Positions 37,450-48,300 of a stretch of 64,000 nucleotides of DNA are shown one piece after another. How positions within the stretch are numbered: the stretch's first letter is position 1; each line of letters begins with the position of its first letter. The stretch comes from Ovis canadensis (taxonomy: Eukaryota; Chordata; Mammalia; Artiodactyla; Bovidae). Under the pieces are notes generated by a model, which saw only the letters and a program-made list of their open reading frames with translations, was not told where the DNA came from and did not search any database. Position numbers and translations under genes: made by a program. The DNA lies in assembly GCF_042477335.2 (NCBI RefSeq), contig NC_091255.1, forward strand, positions 17,772,501-17,836,500, in the 5' to 3' direction.

Positions 37450-38660
37450 CCCCGTCCAGGAGAGGTGCTGGCGGGAAGAGGGGCGATGCCGGTGCCGTGC
37501 CGACTTCTCGGCAAGCACGGCCGACAGCGGCTCCCGGGCGCTTCCCTGACACCACCGAGGAAATGCCCGCGGGCGCGGCGGTTGCCCCCTCGACGGCCGA
37601 GCGCCCTGCCGCTGGCCAAGGGCAGAGGAGGAAGGGCAGGACTCACCCTGCGGCTCCGGCCGGGGCCCCGAGGGCGGCGGCGGCGGCTCCTGGTGCTGCA
37701 GCGGGGAGGTGGAGGCCGAGGCCGAGGCCGACGTGATGAGGAGCCTCTGGAAGCGGTTGGGCGGGCGGCAGGGCACCTCCAGGCCGGCCGCCAGCTTGGC
37801 CTTGTTGGCGCTGGTGAGCCTCTTGAGGTGCACAAGCAGCTGCGGCTGGTCGCGGCGGAAGTGCGGGCTGTGGAAGTGGTGGAGCGGCCCGTCGCCCGCC
37901 GGCCCGCCGCCCCCCGGCGCCGGCCCGGGCCCCGCCGCGCCCGGCCCGCCCAGCACCACCTTGCGGAAGCCGTAGAGGTTGAGCTGGCGGATGAAGCTGG
38001 TGAAGTTGGTGGTTTTGAAGAGCTCGGGCTCGGCCCCGGCGCCCCCGACGCCGCCGCCCCCGCCGCCGCCGGCGCCCCCGGCCCCACCGCCCCCGGCCCC
38101 CGCCCCGGGCGGGCTGAGCAGCTCGGCCTCGAAGAGCGGCTGGTCGATGAGCAGCCCCTCACCGCGACCGTCCCAGCGGATCGAGCGGTACCGGGGGCTG
38201 TTCACCAGCCGCCACAGCTTGGCGGGGAAGTTGTTGGGGTTGATGGGGGTGGAGAGCAGCGCCTCCTCCATCACCCCGCCCGGGCCCTGGGCCTCGCCCC
38301 GCCGAGCCTGGCTCTCTCACCCCGTTCTCGATCTCCCCCCCACCCTTCGGCGGCCTTCGCTCCGCCCTGCCCCCTCCAACCAGCGCTCCGCTGCCGCCGA
38401 CCCGGGGACCGTTGGTGCACGAGCCCTCTGCGGCGCCCGCCGGGGCGGCCAATGGGGCCTCGAGTTGCCGCTGCGCGGCCGCACTTGGCGCGAGCCGACC
38501 CGCCCCTTGAGCCCGGGCCACGTGCACCACAGAGAAGGCGCGCTCGCTGGGCGGCCTCCTGAGGGAGCCCGAGGCGCTGGGGCCCGGGGCCCGCGGGCCA
38601 GTGTCGTGTCCTGCAGAGAGATCCACCAGGGATATCCGCGGCGGAATGCGGAGACCCGTG
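37450..38660. promoter_or_regulatory. HSF5: CpG island and promoter of HSF5
   Basis: GC- and CpG-rich block covering HSF5 exon 1 and about 400 bp upstream. Within the upstream part are a CCAAT box (38449-38453, NF-Y type) and a CACGTG E-box (38519-38524); neither is proven functional. No TATA box seen. The 3' end of MTMR4 lies less than 1 kb away, so this promoter sits in transcription running out of MTMR4. Confidence 0.7.
37647..38271 (-). CDS. HSF5: HSF5 coding exon 1 (HSF DNA-binding domain)
   Basis: 208 codons plus one base, from MEEALLSTPINPNNFPAKLW. The HSF domain has KLWRLVNSP (helix 1), IRWDGRGEGLLIDQPLFEAELL (strands and helix 2), a Gly/Ala tract at residues 56-80, then the recognition helix FTSFIRQLNLYGFRKV (90-105). 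A second Gly/Pro-rich insert (about 106-127) precedes HHFHSPHFRRDQPQLLVHLKR. The frame is open for one more codon upstream (GTG), but the ATG at 38271 matches the known start. Donor GTGAGT leaves one base of Gly209. It lies inside a CpG island. Confidence 0.96.
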
Positions 38661-39230
38661 TACTTCACAGGCAGCGGGGCTGTGGGGCTTTAGAATTCAG
38701 GAAGTGCGAAGTGGGTGTTAACAAATCCGGCCATTCTCAAAAACACATTCTATGCTCTTATTAGTCCTAACAGTTGAATTGCTTGTCTCTCCAAATAAAA
38801 ATGGCGATGGTGGTATAGTACCCTGAGTGCACAAATTGAAAAGACTGGCATTTTATCTGTTCTGAAAAATACTCTCTTCAGCCAATGCTTTGCTCAAGAC
38901 CATTTACCCAAGGTGGAATGAAAACAGGAGCCTATGAGGAGGGAACCGGGCAAAGATAAGTATAATCCTGTGTGCCTGATCAACCAGCTGGTGAACTTTT
39001 AGACAAAGAGAAATAAAGTTCACATCAGATGGGACCAAATTCAATGGGATCCATAAGGATAACGGCCTGTCTGATCAATAAATGACAATACAGCTGATAA
39101 AAAAGAGAGGGCCATTTTAAACATGGAAATAGCTGGGAGACAGAGGAGCAATGTTTCAGTTCTTTCTCAGGGTCAAAAGAAAAAATGAGTGTTTTCTTAG
39201 AAGTTAAAAATGAAGAAAAAGACCCAACAA
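38272..39230. other. Short MTMR4-HSF5 intergenic gap
   Basis: The half near HSF5 is CpG island; the half near MTMR4 (about 38.7-39.2 kb) is ordinary AT-rich unique-looking sequence. No interspersed repeat or additional exon recognised. Confidence 0.65.
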
Positions 39231-41312
39231 AGCAGCACTAATATAGAGATTTTATTTAAATTGAATTGAGTTTTTACAGCACATTGCATGTTTGTCACAA
39301 CGCAACTGCACAGTTTGGATTTTTGGCCACATCATGTCACTTACACCCACAAGAGCTCTGAAAGGAGTATTTGATGAATACATCTGAGCCAAGAGCCCAG
39401 AGTCTCTCTCCAAGGCCATGCAGTATGTTCATTGATGGGACAGTCCCTCAAAACAGCCATTCAAAGCAGACAGATACAGTCTCCTCAAATGTCACCAATC
39501 GAAGTGCAATGAAAGTCGAGTTAATTAAAAAGCCACTCACAACTGGCAGTAAATTGTAATGACTGAGAAAATGCTCATTTTACGTATTGGAGACAAGGAA
39601 TAGTTTGTTACTTTTTCAATGAATTCAGGAATTTCCCAGACACAAAATCTCCATTATTCAACTCCATTTAAACGAAAAAAAGTTCTGCTAGACTGACCTA
39701 GATACACCAAAACTTTTTAGGTTACATCCATGGCAAGCATAAAAAGCACAGATGCTTCTCTGTAGGGCTGAAGAAAAGGTCAGGGCAAATAACAGTTCTT
39801 GTTCTAAATGCAGATCCTAGGTATTTTCAACGGAAAAAATTTTTTTCCAGGAAGCAACATGAACAAGTAGCAGTTAGACAGCTACCATAGTTTTAAAACA
39901 GGCTGAGCCTAAGTGTAATTTACCTTTTCTACACCAGTGAATCAAGGAAAACGTATAAGGAAATCCTAGTGGTTTCATTGTAAGTCAAGGAGACTGTATC
40001 TGTCCTAAGCCTGTACATGGCTAATATCACTGTATCTTTTGGTTAAGTGCCACTGGTACATATTAAGATGAAAACAAACAAACAAAAACAATGTTTGGTC
40101 CAAATGGACACGTTTTCTCTCCCAATTTTGGTATCAAGGCTTTATTCTCTTCTTCTGTTTGGGTTCCATTGTTAAGTGCACAGAAATAGACAGCAGCATT
40201 TGTACTGAAACCCTCACATACCAAACAGCGTATTCTAGGAGGTAAAAACCAAACGCTAAATTCTACCCTCAACGTGTCAAGTGTTCAGGATAAGAAGCAG
40301 TGTGACCCAGAGGAGGCAGCAGCCAAGGGAAAGACAACATGTGGGAAGTGGGCAATGGAACAAAGACCCCCCCAAAAAAAACCATTGTTTTATTTTCATG
40401 CCAGGAGAGGATCAAGGTGTAGCTCCTGTGTTAGCACCAGGACAACTAGGAAAAGTCAGGCGCAAAGGGTAGGGCACAATCAGCAAATATTTCACAAGGA
40501 TAATTTCTGCTTTTCCCTTCTCATTCTTCACAGTGCTTACCTCCAGAGCTGCCAATGAGTAACAAAGACTACTGCCTTCACAGCTCCAAATAACTGATGT
40601 CTCCCAGGACTGAACATAGCAGAGTTTTCCTCTGCTCCGGAAAAGGTCTGTCTCACTCCCTAAAACTGTCCCCCTAAACTGAATGTTCACTGAAGGTGGC
40701 TGATGAGCCAAGTGAAAAATACAGCAAAACCTCCACTAGCTGGACCAGTCTTTAAAACCAAACTCCACAGAAAGACAGAACTAATGCAACTAGAGGGAGT
40801 GCCTCTAAAGACTGAGCCTTCATGCACAGACACAGAGCACAGAGGTACAGGGTATAGTTCATTTCAAATAGGATAGGAATTCCTATCTTATATACTATAA
40901 TCTGCTTTTTTCAAGGTGGAGGAGAGATGGATCTGGTTATCACTTGGAGTTTGGTTATACATATGCCTCTCTATTGCTGTTTAGGGCACACATCACCAGG
41001 CAGTATCTATGAAATCATCATCTTGTGACCCCAGGAGAAAGAAACTGGAGTCACCAACTCAACGTTAAGCTTCCAGATTCTGGGTCTGGATCAGGACCAT
41101 TACCCCCAAAGGTGAGGGTCTCACTAGGAGAGGACTCCCGCCAGATTGGAATTCCTCTGCCCCAGTCTCATGGTACCAAGGAGGATTTCTCAAGACTGTA
41201 TCTTTGAGCTCTGTGATTTCATGAGCCACACCAAGGAACCTTCAAAAACTACACCTGAAGCATATCCTCCCTTCAAACCTGCTAAAACTGGACAGGTCTT
41301 CTCCTCTGGCAT
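39231..41312 (-). other. MTMR4: MTMR4 3' UTR (inferred)
   Basis: About 2.1 kb between the MTMR4 stop and a minus-strand AATAAA. I recognise no interspersed repeat in it, unlike the introns, which suits a retained 3' UTR. With the 3.6-kb coding sequence it gives a message near 5.8 kb. The exact cleavage site is inferred. Confidence 0.7.
39251..39256 (-). promoter_or_regulatory. Probable MTMR4 poly(A) signal
   Basis: TTTATT on the plus strand reads AATAAA on the minus strand, 2.06 kb past the stop codon. Cleavage would fall about 10-25 nt further, near 39.23-39.24 kb. Other AATAAA-like words occur in the region, so this is the best rather than the only candidate. Confidence 0.6.
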
Positions 41313-41490
41313 TCAACTGGAAGCTGTAGCAATGGGTTTCTTCAGATGTTGGCTCATGAGTTCCCTGGCCCGAGATACTTGGATATGTTCGTAACATGAG
41401 TTACAGACGAGAACTGGGTCATAGAGTTGTTGATCAGGAATGGGCAACTTCAGGTGACAGCAGCCAGCACAAAATACATTTCCGCAATTT
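41313..41490 (-). CDS. MTMR4: MTMR4 coding exon 18 (FYVE, second half, stop)
   Basis: 178 nt, residues 1153-1211 plus TGA at 41315-41313. It completes the FYVE finger (NCGNVFCAGCCHLKLPIPDQ, then the CNSC pair) and ends KKPIATASS, the known MTMR4 C-terminus. Acceptor TGGCAG. Confidence 0.98.
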
Positions 41491-41708
41491 CTGCCAAAGC
41501 ACAAAGAAGGAAGAGTTCATCAGAGACGCCCACATACTGAGAATGAATGATACTCTAAAAGGCCTTATGTGAGTAAATGAAAAGTTGGGAAAAAACAAAA
41601 CTAGTTCCTATAAAGGTATCTCCGTTATCAGATTAACTCAATTTAGCTCGTATCTATGTCCCTTTCTATGGCTTTACAAGCCCTACTGAATCACACAAAA
41701 CATGTTAC

Positions 41709-41797
41709 CTGCAATGGTGTCTGCGTTTGGCCAACCAGAATTCACAGTCACAATTATAGCAATGTGATGCCATGTGGTCTGGAACCCAGCGAGTCAC
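41709..41797 (-). CDS. MTMR4: MTMR4 coding exon 17 (FYVE, first half)
   Basis: Eighty-nine nt, residues 1124-1153. It holds WVPD (1127-1130), the first zinc-binding pair C1136/C1139 and the basic RRHHCR PI3P-binding motif (1148-1153). Acceptor GTTAG, donor GTAACA; Arg1153 is split. Confidence 0.97.
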
Positions 41798-41990
41798 CTA
41801 ACAGAGGGCAAAAGGAAAAATTCCAGCAACACTGCAGCAAGGAAAGCATCCTGGAAGAAAAGGACAAGGTCTAGGTGGCTACTACTTGCCTATAGAGAGT
41901 CAACTCGGGGAGAACATGTCACTCTTCTCTGAAAATTATAAGAACTCCCCACCTTGCAGAAGGACCCACCACGTATTTGCCTGGACATAC

Positions 41991-42101
41991 CTCAGTCTCT
42001 TTCTTATCAACAGGTTCCCAGCTTGCTTCTGAAAGGCAGTCGTCACTGTGATCAGAGCCAAAATCTTCTGTATCACTGCCATCTGACTCCTTCAAACACG
42101 T
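41991..42101 (-). CDS. MTMR4: MTMR4 coding exon 16
   Basis: Thirty-seven codons, residues 1087-1123, TCLKESDGSDTEDFGSDHSD to DKKETE, a strongly acidic linker before the FYVE finger. Acceptor CTTTAG, donor GTATGT, phase 0. Confidence 0.96.
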
Positions 42102-42134
42102 CTAAAGAAAAAGCCAAGGCATTACCACCATCGC

Positions 42135-42362
42135 CTTCATCATCTCTAACATTTATTGTTCACTATGTGTCTGTCAGGCACTAAGTACATCACATGCAGG
42201 AACTTATTTAATTCCTGACAATCTTATAAATGTATGCTATTATTATCCCCACTTTTACAAATAAGGAAATTAAGCCACAGAGAGAATTAAGAGCTGATAG
42301 CTAGTAAATGTGGGATTTGGACCTAGCATTCTGGCTTCAGACCCATGCTCTTAACCAACATG
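42135..42362 (-). repeat. MIR
   Basis: Reverse MIR: TTGTTCACTATGTGTCTGTC, TTATTATCCCCACTTTTACA, CATGCTCTTAACCAACATGC. Confidence 0.7.
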
Positions 42363-42410
42363 CTGCATCACAGTATAGAAAGAATATTTCTCCTGTTACA
42401 TTCTAAACCA

Positions 42411-42637
42411 GGAGTTCGCAAGCTCTGGCCCACAGGCCGAACTGGCCCACTGCCTGCTTCTGTAAGTCAGGTTTCTCTGGAAGACAGCCACACTCAATTT
42501 ATTAACACATGGTCATTATGGCTGCTTCTGCACTTTGACAGAAGAGCCTAGTAGCTGTAAAGAGACAATACATCTCTCAGGGCCTAAATTATTTACAATC
42601 TGGCCCTTTACCGAACAAATCTGCTGACTCCTGTTCT
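42411..42637 (-). mobile_element. hAT-like non-autonomous DNA transposon, near full length
   Basis: Terminal inverted repeats CCAGGAGTTCGCAAGCTCTG and (reverse) CAGGAGTCAGCAGATTTG bound about 225 bp with the GGCCCACAGGCCGAACTGGC word. No transposase. Same family as 14.24 kb and 53.53 kb. Confidence 0.55.
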
Positions 42638-42879
42638 AAACCATCACTCTAAACGGTGAAAAAGAAGTTGCTAGCCCTGACCATCCCACCAGCAGAGAAC
42701 TGCACAGCAGGCAATTGGGAATGTTCTAGAGCTTCTTCCAAGAAGCTCCCTGAGGATTGCTGTGCCTCGTCATCTCTCACCTGGCTTATTCCAAGAGGTC
42801 CTAACCAGCCTCCCTGGTTTTCAACTGCTTCATCCACTTGACACACTGGTGCTAGGGTAGTACTCTTTTTAGCACTCTG

Positions 42880-43000
42880 ATTTTTTATTTTTGGAGGGGG
42901 GCAAGCCATGCCCTTAGTTTCCTGACCAGGGATGGAATCCAGGCCCCCTGCACTGGGAACTCAGAATCATAACCACTGGACCGCCAGGGAAGTCCCTCTG
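42880..43000 (-). repeat. CHR-type SINE
   Basis: TTTTTATTTTTGGAGGGGGG tail, GGGATGGAATCCAGGCCCCC, GGACCGCCAGGGAAGTCCC end. Confidence 0.8.
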
Positions 43001-43284
43001 GGGCAGTACTCTGATCCTATGATTCACTAGCCAAAACTTTTACTCCCCTGAAGGTAGAATCCACACAAAATGAGCTCTCAAGCTGAGCTTTCTAATCCCT
43101 TCCCACTTCCCAATCTCACCTCCCACACTACCAACTCCCTCCCTCACAATCAAGGCACAAGTGTGCACGCATGCACGCACATGTGCAAACACACACACCT
43201 CTTTATTCAAGCCACACCCGTAGAATACCTCCATGCTTCTGCAAACGGGATTCCTTTTTCACTGTGTAGCTAAAAGTAACCCAT

Positions 43285-43510
43285 CCTTCAGCACTCGGCT
43301 CAAGCACCATCTTCTTAGGAGAGCCTTCCCTGACCTTTGACTCCCCTAGGGCCCCGGAAACCTGACGCTTCCGACCATCATGTCACTTAAGAACAGCGTT
43401 CTAATGGTGGGCTTGACTCTCCCAATAGACTGTGAGCTCCCTGAGAGCAGAGCAAGGTCTCTCATCCTACAGCCCACCCCTCTAACTCAGTGGCACACAG
43501 CAAGTACCCA
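43285..43510 (+). repeat. L2 LINE 3' end
   Basis: CTCAAGCACCATCTTCTTAG, GAGCCTTCCCTGACC, ACTGTGAGCTCCCTGAGAGC, the usual L2 3' UTR order. Confidence 0.6.
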
Positions 43511-43566
43511 GTGAACAGCTATGTGGCGGGTGAAAGGCTGGATGCGGGCAGGCCATGAGTACTTAC

Positions 43567-44968
43567 AAAATCGTCCTCATAGTCCATGGGGGGCTCCGCT
43601 GGAGGGGCGCAGCAGTGGCGGATATCCAGCCTCATCTGAAGCTCACGCACCTGTCGACGGAGCTGCTCCACTTCCTGCTTGTACCCCGCTTCGATCTGCC
43701 GTAACCTGTGCTGGATCACATCCGTGGGGAAGGGGAGTCCGTCGTCGTCCAGGTAGAGAGGAGGCACTGGAGAAGGGCAGCTCAGGGGCACAGGCTTCAT
43801 GCTGGGGACCTGCTTTGGGTGACCGGACAGCCACATCCGGTTGTTTTTTCCACCTGGACCAGTACAGTGTCCACTGGAATGACTAGAACAGACCGGCGAC
43901 TTCACCCCTTCTCTCTGAGCCCACTGGCCCCCAAAGCAGGGCCCCGGTGCCCGCGTCTGCTTACTGCTCGCTTTCTTGCTACAACAGCCATAGGAAAGCA
44001 GCCGTCGAGGGGTGGTCTCCCCACTGGGGAGTGAAGTCACCATCCCGTGGAAGCTGTCCCAGTTGGACCCTAAGAAAGAGAACTCACTAATCTGGCTCTG
44101 AGAAATTGGCTTTCGGGCCAATTCCAATGGCACTTTTCCCAAGCGGGGGTTCTCCAACAACTGCCCGTTCCTATGATTCCCTCTCTTGCCTGTGTCTTCC
44201 TCCCCGTGAATCGTATCTAGCACAGAACTAGGCGGTTCCTGGTGGGCGACACTTGCTGCAGACCCCGGGGGTTCCTCGTTGAGAACGTCACCGCTGGGGT
44301 CTGGAGGAGTTTGGCAGGTAGCACTCAGTGGGTGGCAGAGGGTGCCCAGACCATGATCTGGGGCACGTCTGGAGGGCATGCCCAGAACAGAGTCCAGCTG
44401 GGCCTGCTGGAGGGCACCTGGGAGGGGGTTCTGGGAGGACTCAGGAAAGTCACCGGTTCCTTCACGTTTGTCCGAGATGACTTTAGAGAGCACGTGGATA
44501 GCTGCTTTTTCAGGACAGTGTTCAGGTGGCTCCTCTGTGCCATCCAAAGTCCTATCCAGCTCGTCCTGGGCAGGAGGGCCTGGAGCTGGGGCCTGAGTCT
44601 CTGCGAGGGCTTTGATCTCAGGCTCAGAAGTGCTGCTCTTCGTTTCCTGGGGCACTGTGGCACTGAGCAGTTTGTAACCTGGAGAACCGTTTCTGTGACT
44701 CTTAAAAGGTTTATTGCTCAAGTAGTCTTTCTGGCTGCTGGGCAGCGAGGGAGGACCCGCCACCTCCCCTATAGCCTGCTGGGGACCTCCGGCCCCAGAC
44801 TCCAAGAAGGCAGTCTGCGATGCCTCGGGATTGCCATGCCAGGGCTCCAGGCCTGCTCTGGCCTCCTGACAGTGGTTATTCAGGTTGGGGTCACTGGATG
44901 TGCGTGTCAAGGGGCTGCTTGTGTCACAGGCAGAAAGAAGATCATCCATAGATCTCGTTTTAGGTAAT
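43567..44968 (-). CDS. MTMR4: MTMR4 coding exon 15 (large exon, PY motif, coiled coil)
   Basis: 1402 nt, residues 619-1086, by far the largest exon. It encodes the low-complexity Ser/Pro/Gln linker that differs most between mammals, then the PPLY motif at 1021-1024, an acidic LDDDG stretch, and a coiled coil about 1037-1069 rich in heptad Leu/Val (EVEQLRRQVRELQMRLDI). In MTMR4 this motif and coiled coil are known to serve NEDD4 binding and dimerisation. Acceptor TTGCAG, donor GTAAGT, phase 0 at the 3' end. The frame is open throughout. Confidence 0.97.
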
Positions 44969-45099
44969 CTGCAAAGACAACATACCACCTCCAGGTCAGG
45001 AACTGAAAGCTACCTCCAACAGACAGAATTGGGTCATCAAAACACTCAAAGCCCGAATTCACAAGAAATAACAGTTAAGATTACAAATAACCAATGTTC

Positions 45100-45325
45100 A
45101 AGTTTCCTTGGCAGTCCGGTGGTTAAGAATCTGCCTGTCAAGACGGGTCACAGGTTCGATCCCTCATCCAGGAAGAGCCCACATGCAGCGGGCAACTAAA
45201 GCCCGTGCACCACAACTACTGAGCCCATCTGCCCAGAGCCTGTGCTCTGCAGCAAGACAAGCCCCCTGCAGCAGTAAGAAGCCCCTCCGCAGCCGGAAAA
45301 GTAAAATACATAGATAGATCTTTAA
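45100..45325 (+). repeat. CHR-type SINE
   Basis: CCTTGGCAGTCCGGTGGTTA, AGGTTCGATCCCTCATCCAG, CCACAACTACTGAGCCCATC. Confidence 0.82.
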
Positions 45326-45367
45326 AAAAAGATACAAACAGCCAATACTCACTGCAAAACTCTGTTC

Positions 45368-45480
45368 TGGGGCTTCCCTGGCAGTGGTTAAGATGCTACA
45401 CTTCCACTGCCGGAGGTGCAGGTTCGATCCTTGGTCTGGGAACTAAGATTCTGCATGCCACACAGCATGGCCACAAAAAA
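45368..45480 (+). repeat. CHR-type SINE, second copy
   Basis: GGGGCTTCCCTGGCAGTGGT to GCCACACAGCATGGCCACAA, 40 bp after the previous one and same orientation. Confidence 0.8.
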
Positions 45481-45712
45481 GTAGAGTCTGCTCTGCAAAA
45501 AGTGTAGGACTTGAACCCCCTCCTCAGGAACCCAACCCAGGGTCTGTCCTCAGTTTTCGTCAGTCTTTGCTCAGTCTCCCTTGAATACTCAACCACTCCC
45601 ATAACCTCAGCTGCCTTATAAGATAATGCCTTCCAATCTACCCTTCCAGCCAGGAATACGACTCAGCCTCAAACCTTACATGCGACCGCCCCTATTACAC
45701 ACAGCAAGACAG

Positions 45713-45880
45713 AAAGATGGTAGGTCCTGGAGTTGGATGATACCGGTTCCGACACTGATTAGATACATGACTACAAGTGAGCTATTTAACCTCTCAGACA
45801 CTTGGTTTCTCTTCTCTATAAAATGACGATAAATTACCTTGCCGAGATGCTATGAGGATTCAAAGTATAGGCAACCAACC
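45713..45880 (+). repeat. MIR
   Basis: GGTCCTGGAGTTGGATGATA, GAGCTATTTAACCTCTCAGA, GATGCTATGAGGATTCAAAG. Confidence 0.6.
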
Positions 45881-46039
45881 ACAAACTTATTAAGGCTTCA
45901 CTCATGACCTCATTTTTATAACCTTCCTTATTATAAATTATCCTTCCATCACAGCAGGGACCAGCATGGCTTTTTACAACCATTTAGCGGCAGCATACTC
46001 CTCTGAGGCCCAAGTCACCATGGAAACTTCCCCAGTATA

Positions 46040-46235
46040 CAGTTCTAGAGACATTTGTGTACACCAAATGGGCAACCAACATTTTCAAGAATAACTGCGC
46101 TCAGCCTGGATGGGAGGGGAGTTTGCAGGAGAATGTATATGTATGGCTGGGTCCCTATGCTGTCCACCTGAAACTATCGCAACAGTGTTAATCAGCTATA
46201 CTCCAATATAAAATAAAACACTGAAGAAAAAAAAA
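46040..46235 (+). repeat. Artiodactyl L1 3' end
   Basis: ACCTGAAACTATCGCAACAG, CAGCTATACTCCAATATAAA and an A-rich tail. Confidence 0.72.
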
Positions 46236-46524
46236 AATGACCACCCTAGTTTTTAATATAATTCTATAAAGTGTTCAGAGCAACAAAACTGAGGAAAATT
46301 TGCCAAGAAACTGGAGAATTTGCTGGACTTTCTTTTTCAGAGGCCTCACTCAACCAAGCCCACACTGAAAAATCCTTCAAACATAGTTACAATAGAGCTG
46401 ATTTTTTTTTTTAAGTGTTTGGTTTTTTTTTAATTATTAGTACTTCTATAAAAGTACTCTTGTGTTTGATTTTACTCTGTGATTGATTTTGATTGCTGTG
46501 TGTCGGTGTGGTTAACAGATTCCG

Positions 46525-46605
46525 AGAAGGCAATAACAACATTATGATCATAGCCTCTGGAGTCCCATAGTCCAAGCTTGAATCTCAGCTTAGCAACTTT
46601 TTAGC
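46525..46605 (+). repeat. MIR fragment
   Basis: CATAGCCTCTGGAGTCCCAT to TCTCAGCTTAGCAACTTTTT. Confidence 0.5.
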
Positions 46606-46929
46606 TTTTTTCTGTATTTTTTATTATGAAACTTTCAAACACACAAAAGAAGAAAGTATGAAGAATTCCAATGTACTCTTTAGCCAGACTCGACAACAGC
46701 AACAGCCTGCTGTCCTCCACAGCTGAGTCCTGTGTGCACCAAAGGTCTAATTAACAATGAGGGGAGCAAGAACGACATCTGAGGAGTTTGGAACCACGAG
46801 AGAACGTATCCAGCGAATGTGGTCAGGGACAGCTAAGTAGAGAGGACAGAAACTGAGCTGGGGATGGAAGAATGTGTTGGACTTTAATGGAAGAAGAGGA
46901 AAGAGAACAGGATGTTTTTGATCTAGGGA

Positions 46930-47700
46930 AAGGTAGAACCGAAGGTGAGTCAGGTCAGCTGTGAGAGAAACCATTTCCTTTAAAACCTTTATCCATGAAA
47001 TCCAACTCCACCTTGAACTGCCTACAGCACACCTCCTCTTTGTTGTCAAGATATTTCAGTCCCAACCTGCATGTATCTCTTCCATCTCTCCGCACTGACT
47101 CATCTTCTCAACTTTACAGTGTCTACGTGCAGGCGTGCTCAGTCACTCAGCTGTGTCCGACTCTTTGTGATCCCATGACTGTAACTCGCCAGGCCCCTCT
47201 GTTCATGGAATTTTCCAGGCAAAAATACTGGAGTGGGTTGTCATTTCCATCTCCAGAGGATCTTCCTGACCCAGGGATCAAACCTGCATCTCCTGCGTTG
47301 CAGGCAGATTCTTTACCACTGAGCCACCTGGGAAACCCCTCAGTTTCTACAGATGGTACTAATATCCTCCTGGTTTCTAAGCTCAGAGACTTGGGACCTG
47401 ACTTTGGTCTCTTAACTCTTCACTTCCACTTTCCAACATTCAGTCAACACCACAGACTGCCAATGACTTCTCAACAACATCTGAATTTAATTCTTTCTTT
47501 TCCCTTCATATCTGAATTACAACAGTCCTGGCTGGCCTCCGTGCTTCCAACTACCCTGCTCACTGGCTAATTCTTGAAAAATCCCTTTTTCACCAGGTCA
47601 CAATGACTTACTACTGGCACCTGAATCAAAATAAATTCCTCAGTATAAAAGCCCTCAAGGAACTATCCTGTTTATTTCTTTCTATTCTTCAAAATACCCC
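46930..47700 (+). repeat. L2-like remnant split by a Bov-tA
   Basis: Pyrimidine-rich sequence on both sides of the SINE at 47127-47338 follows the L2 3' part; weak and diverged. Confidence 0.35.
47127..47338 (-). repeat. Bov-tA SINE
   Basis: CAGTCACTCAGCTGTGTCCG to TACCACTGAGCCACCTGGGA. Confidence 0.88.
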
Positions 47701-47704
47701 TTCC

Positions 47705-47925
47705 CAGGGATTCTCTGCTGGTCCAGTGGTTCAGAATCCACCTTCCAGTGCAGTAGACTCCGGTTCGATCCCTGCTCAGGAAACTAAGATAAGATTGCAC
47801 ATGCCTCGGGGCAACTAAGCTGTGCACTGCAACTACTGAGCCCACACCTCCACGAAGACCCTCCATGCTGAAACTAAGACCCAACACAGCCAAAGGCAAA
47901 GAAATAAGTATTTTTTTTTTAAATG
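47705..47925 (+). repeat. CHR-type SINE
   Basis: GGGATTCTCTGCTGGTCCAG, CCGGTTCGATCCCTGCTCAG, AACTAAGACCCAACACAGCC and T/A-rich tail. Confidence 0.8.
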
Positions 47926-48150
47926 CCGCTTTCCAATCCCTGCCAGCTCCAGCTCCAAAGAGGTGGTGCTTCTTTTTAAAAGAAATTCTCTCTCATGTAT
48001 CCTATTCTTTTGGACCCCTCTCCACTAACCTTGTTACCAAGCTTATAACTCCCTTTACTCCATTCACTTGTTCATTTAAGCATTTACTAAAGCACCTACT
48101 ACGTTCCAGGCCCTGAGCCAGGTACAAGAGACACTAAAAAGCCATGGTTC

Positions 48151-48300
48151 CTGGGACTTCCCTGGTGGTCCAGGGTCTAAGTACTGCCAATGCTGGGGCC
48201 CTGGGTTCAAATCTGGTCAGGAAACTAGATCCCACATGCTGCAACTAAGACCAGGTGTAGGCAAATAAATAAATATTAAAATAAATAAGAAAATAAACTT
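48151..48300 (+). repeat. CHR-type SINE
   Basis: GGGACTTCCCTGGTGGTCCA to a (AAATA)n-like tail. About 90 bp of MIR/L2-like sequence (48060-48150) precedes it. Confidence 0.8.

Larger units (their letters stand above)
31119..37646. other. HSF5 intron 1
   Basis: 6.5 kb. Holds an L1 3' end (32.4 kb), a BovB tail (33.5 kb), a large BovB (35.0-36.67 kb) and a CA tract (36.79 kb). Remaining stretches (31.1-32.3, 32.7-33.5, 33.7-35.0 and 36.8-37.4 kb) show nothing I can name. Confidence 0.7.
1..38271 (-). other. HSF5: HSF5 gene locus, 3' end outside window
   Basis: Heat shock transcription factor 5, a germline (testis) HSF family member required for meiotic progression in male mice (family knowledge). 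Five coding exons are in the window: 38271-37647, 31118-30744, 21893-21796, 19030-18509 and 16666-16489. Together they give 1798 nt, 599 codons plus one base. The N-terminus carries the HSF winged-helix DNA-binding domain (residues about 15-170 with inserts); the rest is Ser/Gln/Pro-rich without the usual HR-A/B zipper that I could recognise. From memory the human protein ends about 23 residues after the last exon seen here; no matching terminal exon was found in 1-16488, so it presumably lies beyond position 1. All splice junctions seen keep frame. Confidence 0.93.
41491..43566. other. MTMR4 introns 15-17 region
   Basis: Short introns around exons 16 and 17; intron 15 (42102-43566) holds MIR, a DNA transposon copy, a CHR SINE and an L2 3' end. 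Confidence 0.7.

Noticed and set aside
37465..38562. 365-codon plus-strand open frame across the HSF5 CpG island
   Set aside because: It is antisense to HSF5 exon 1 and its composition (Arg/Pro/Ala/Gly) is what GC-rich DNA gives by chance; no domain recognised.
44242..44967. 241-codon plus-strand open frame opposite MTMR4 exon 15
   Set aside because: Mirror of the real, protein-matching minus-strand exon.
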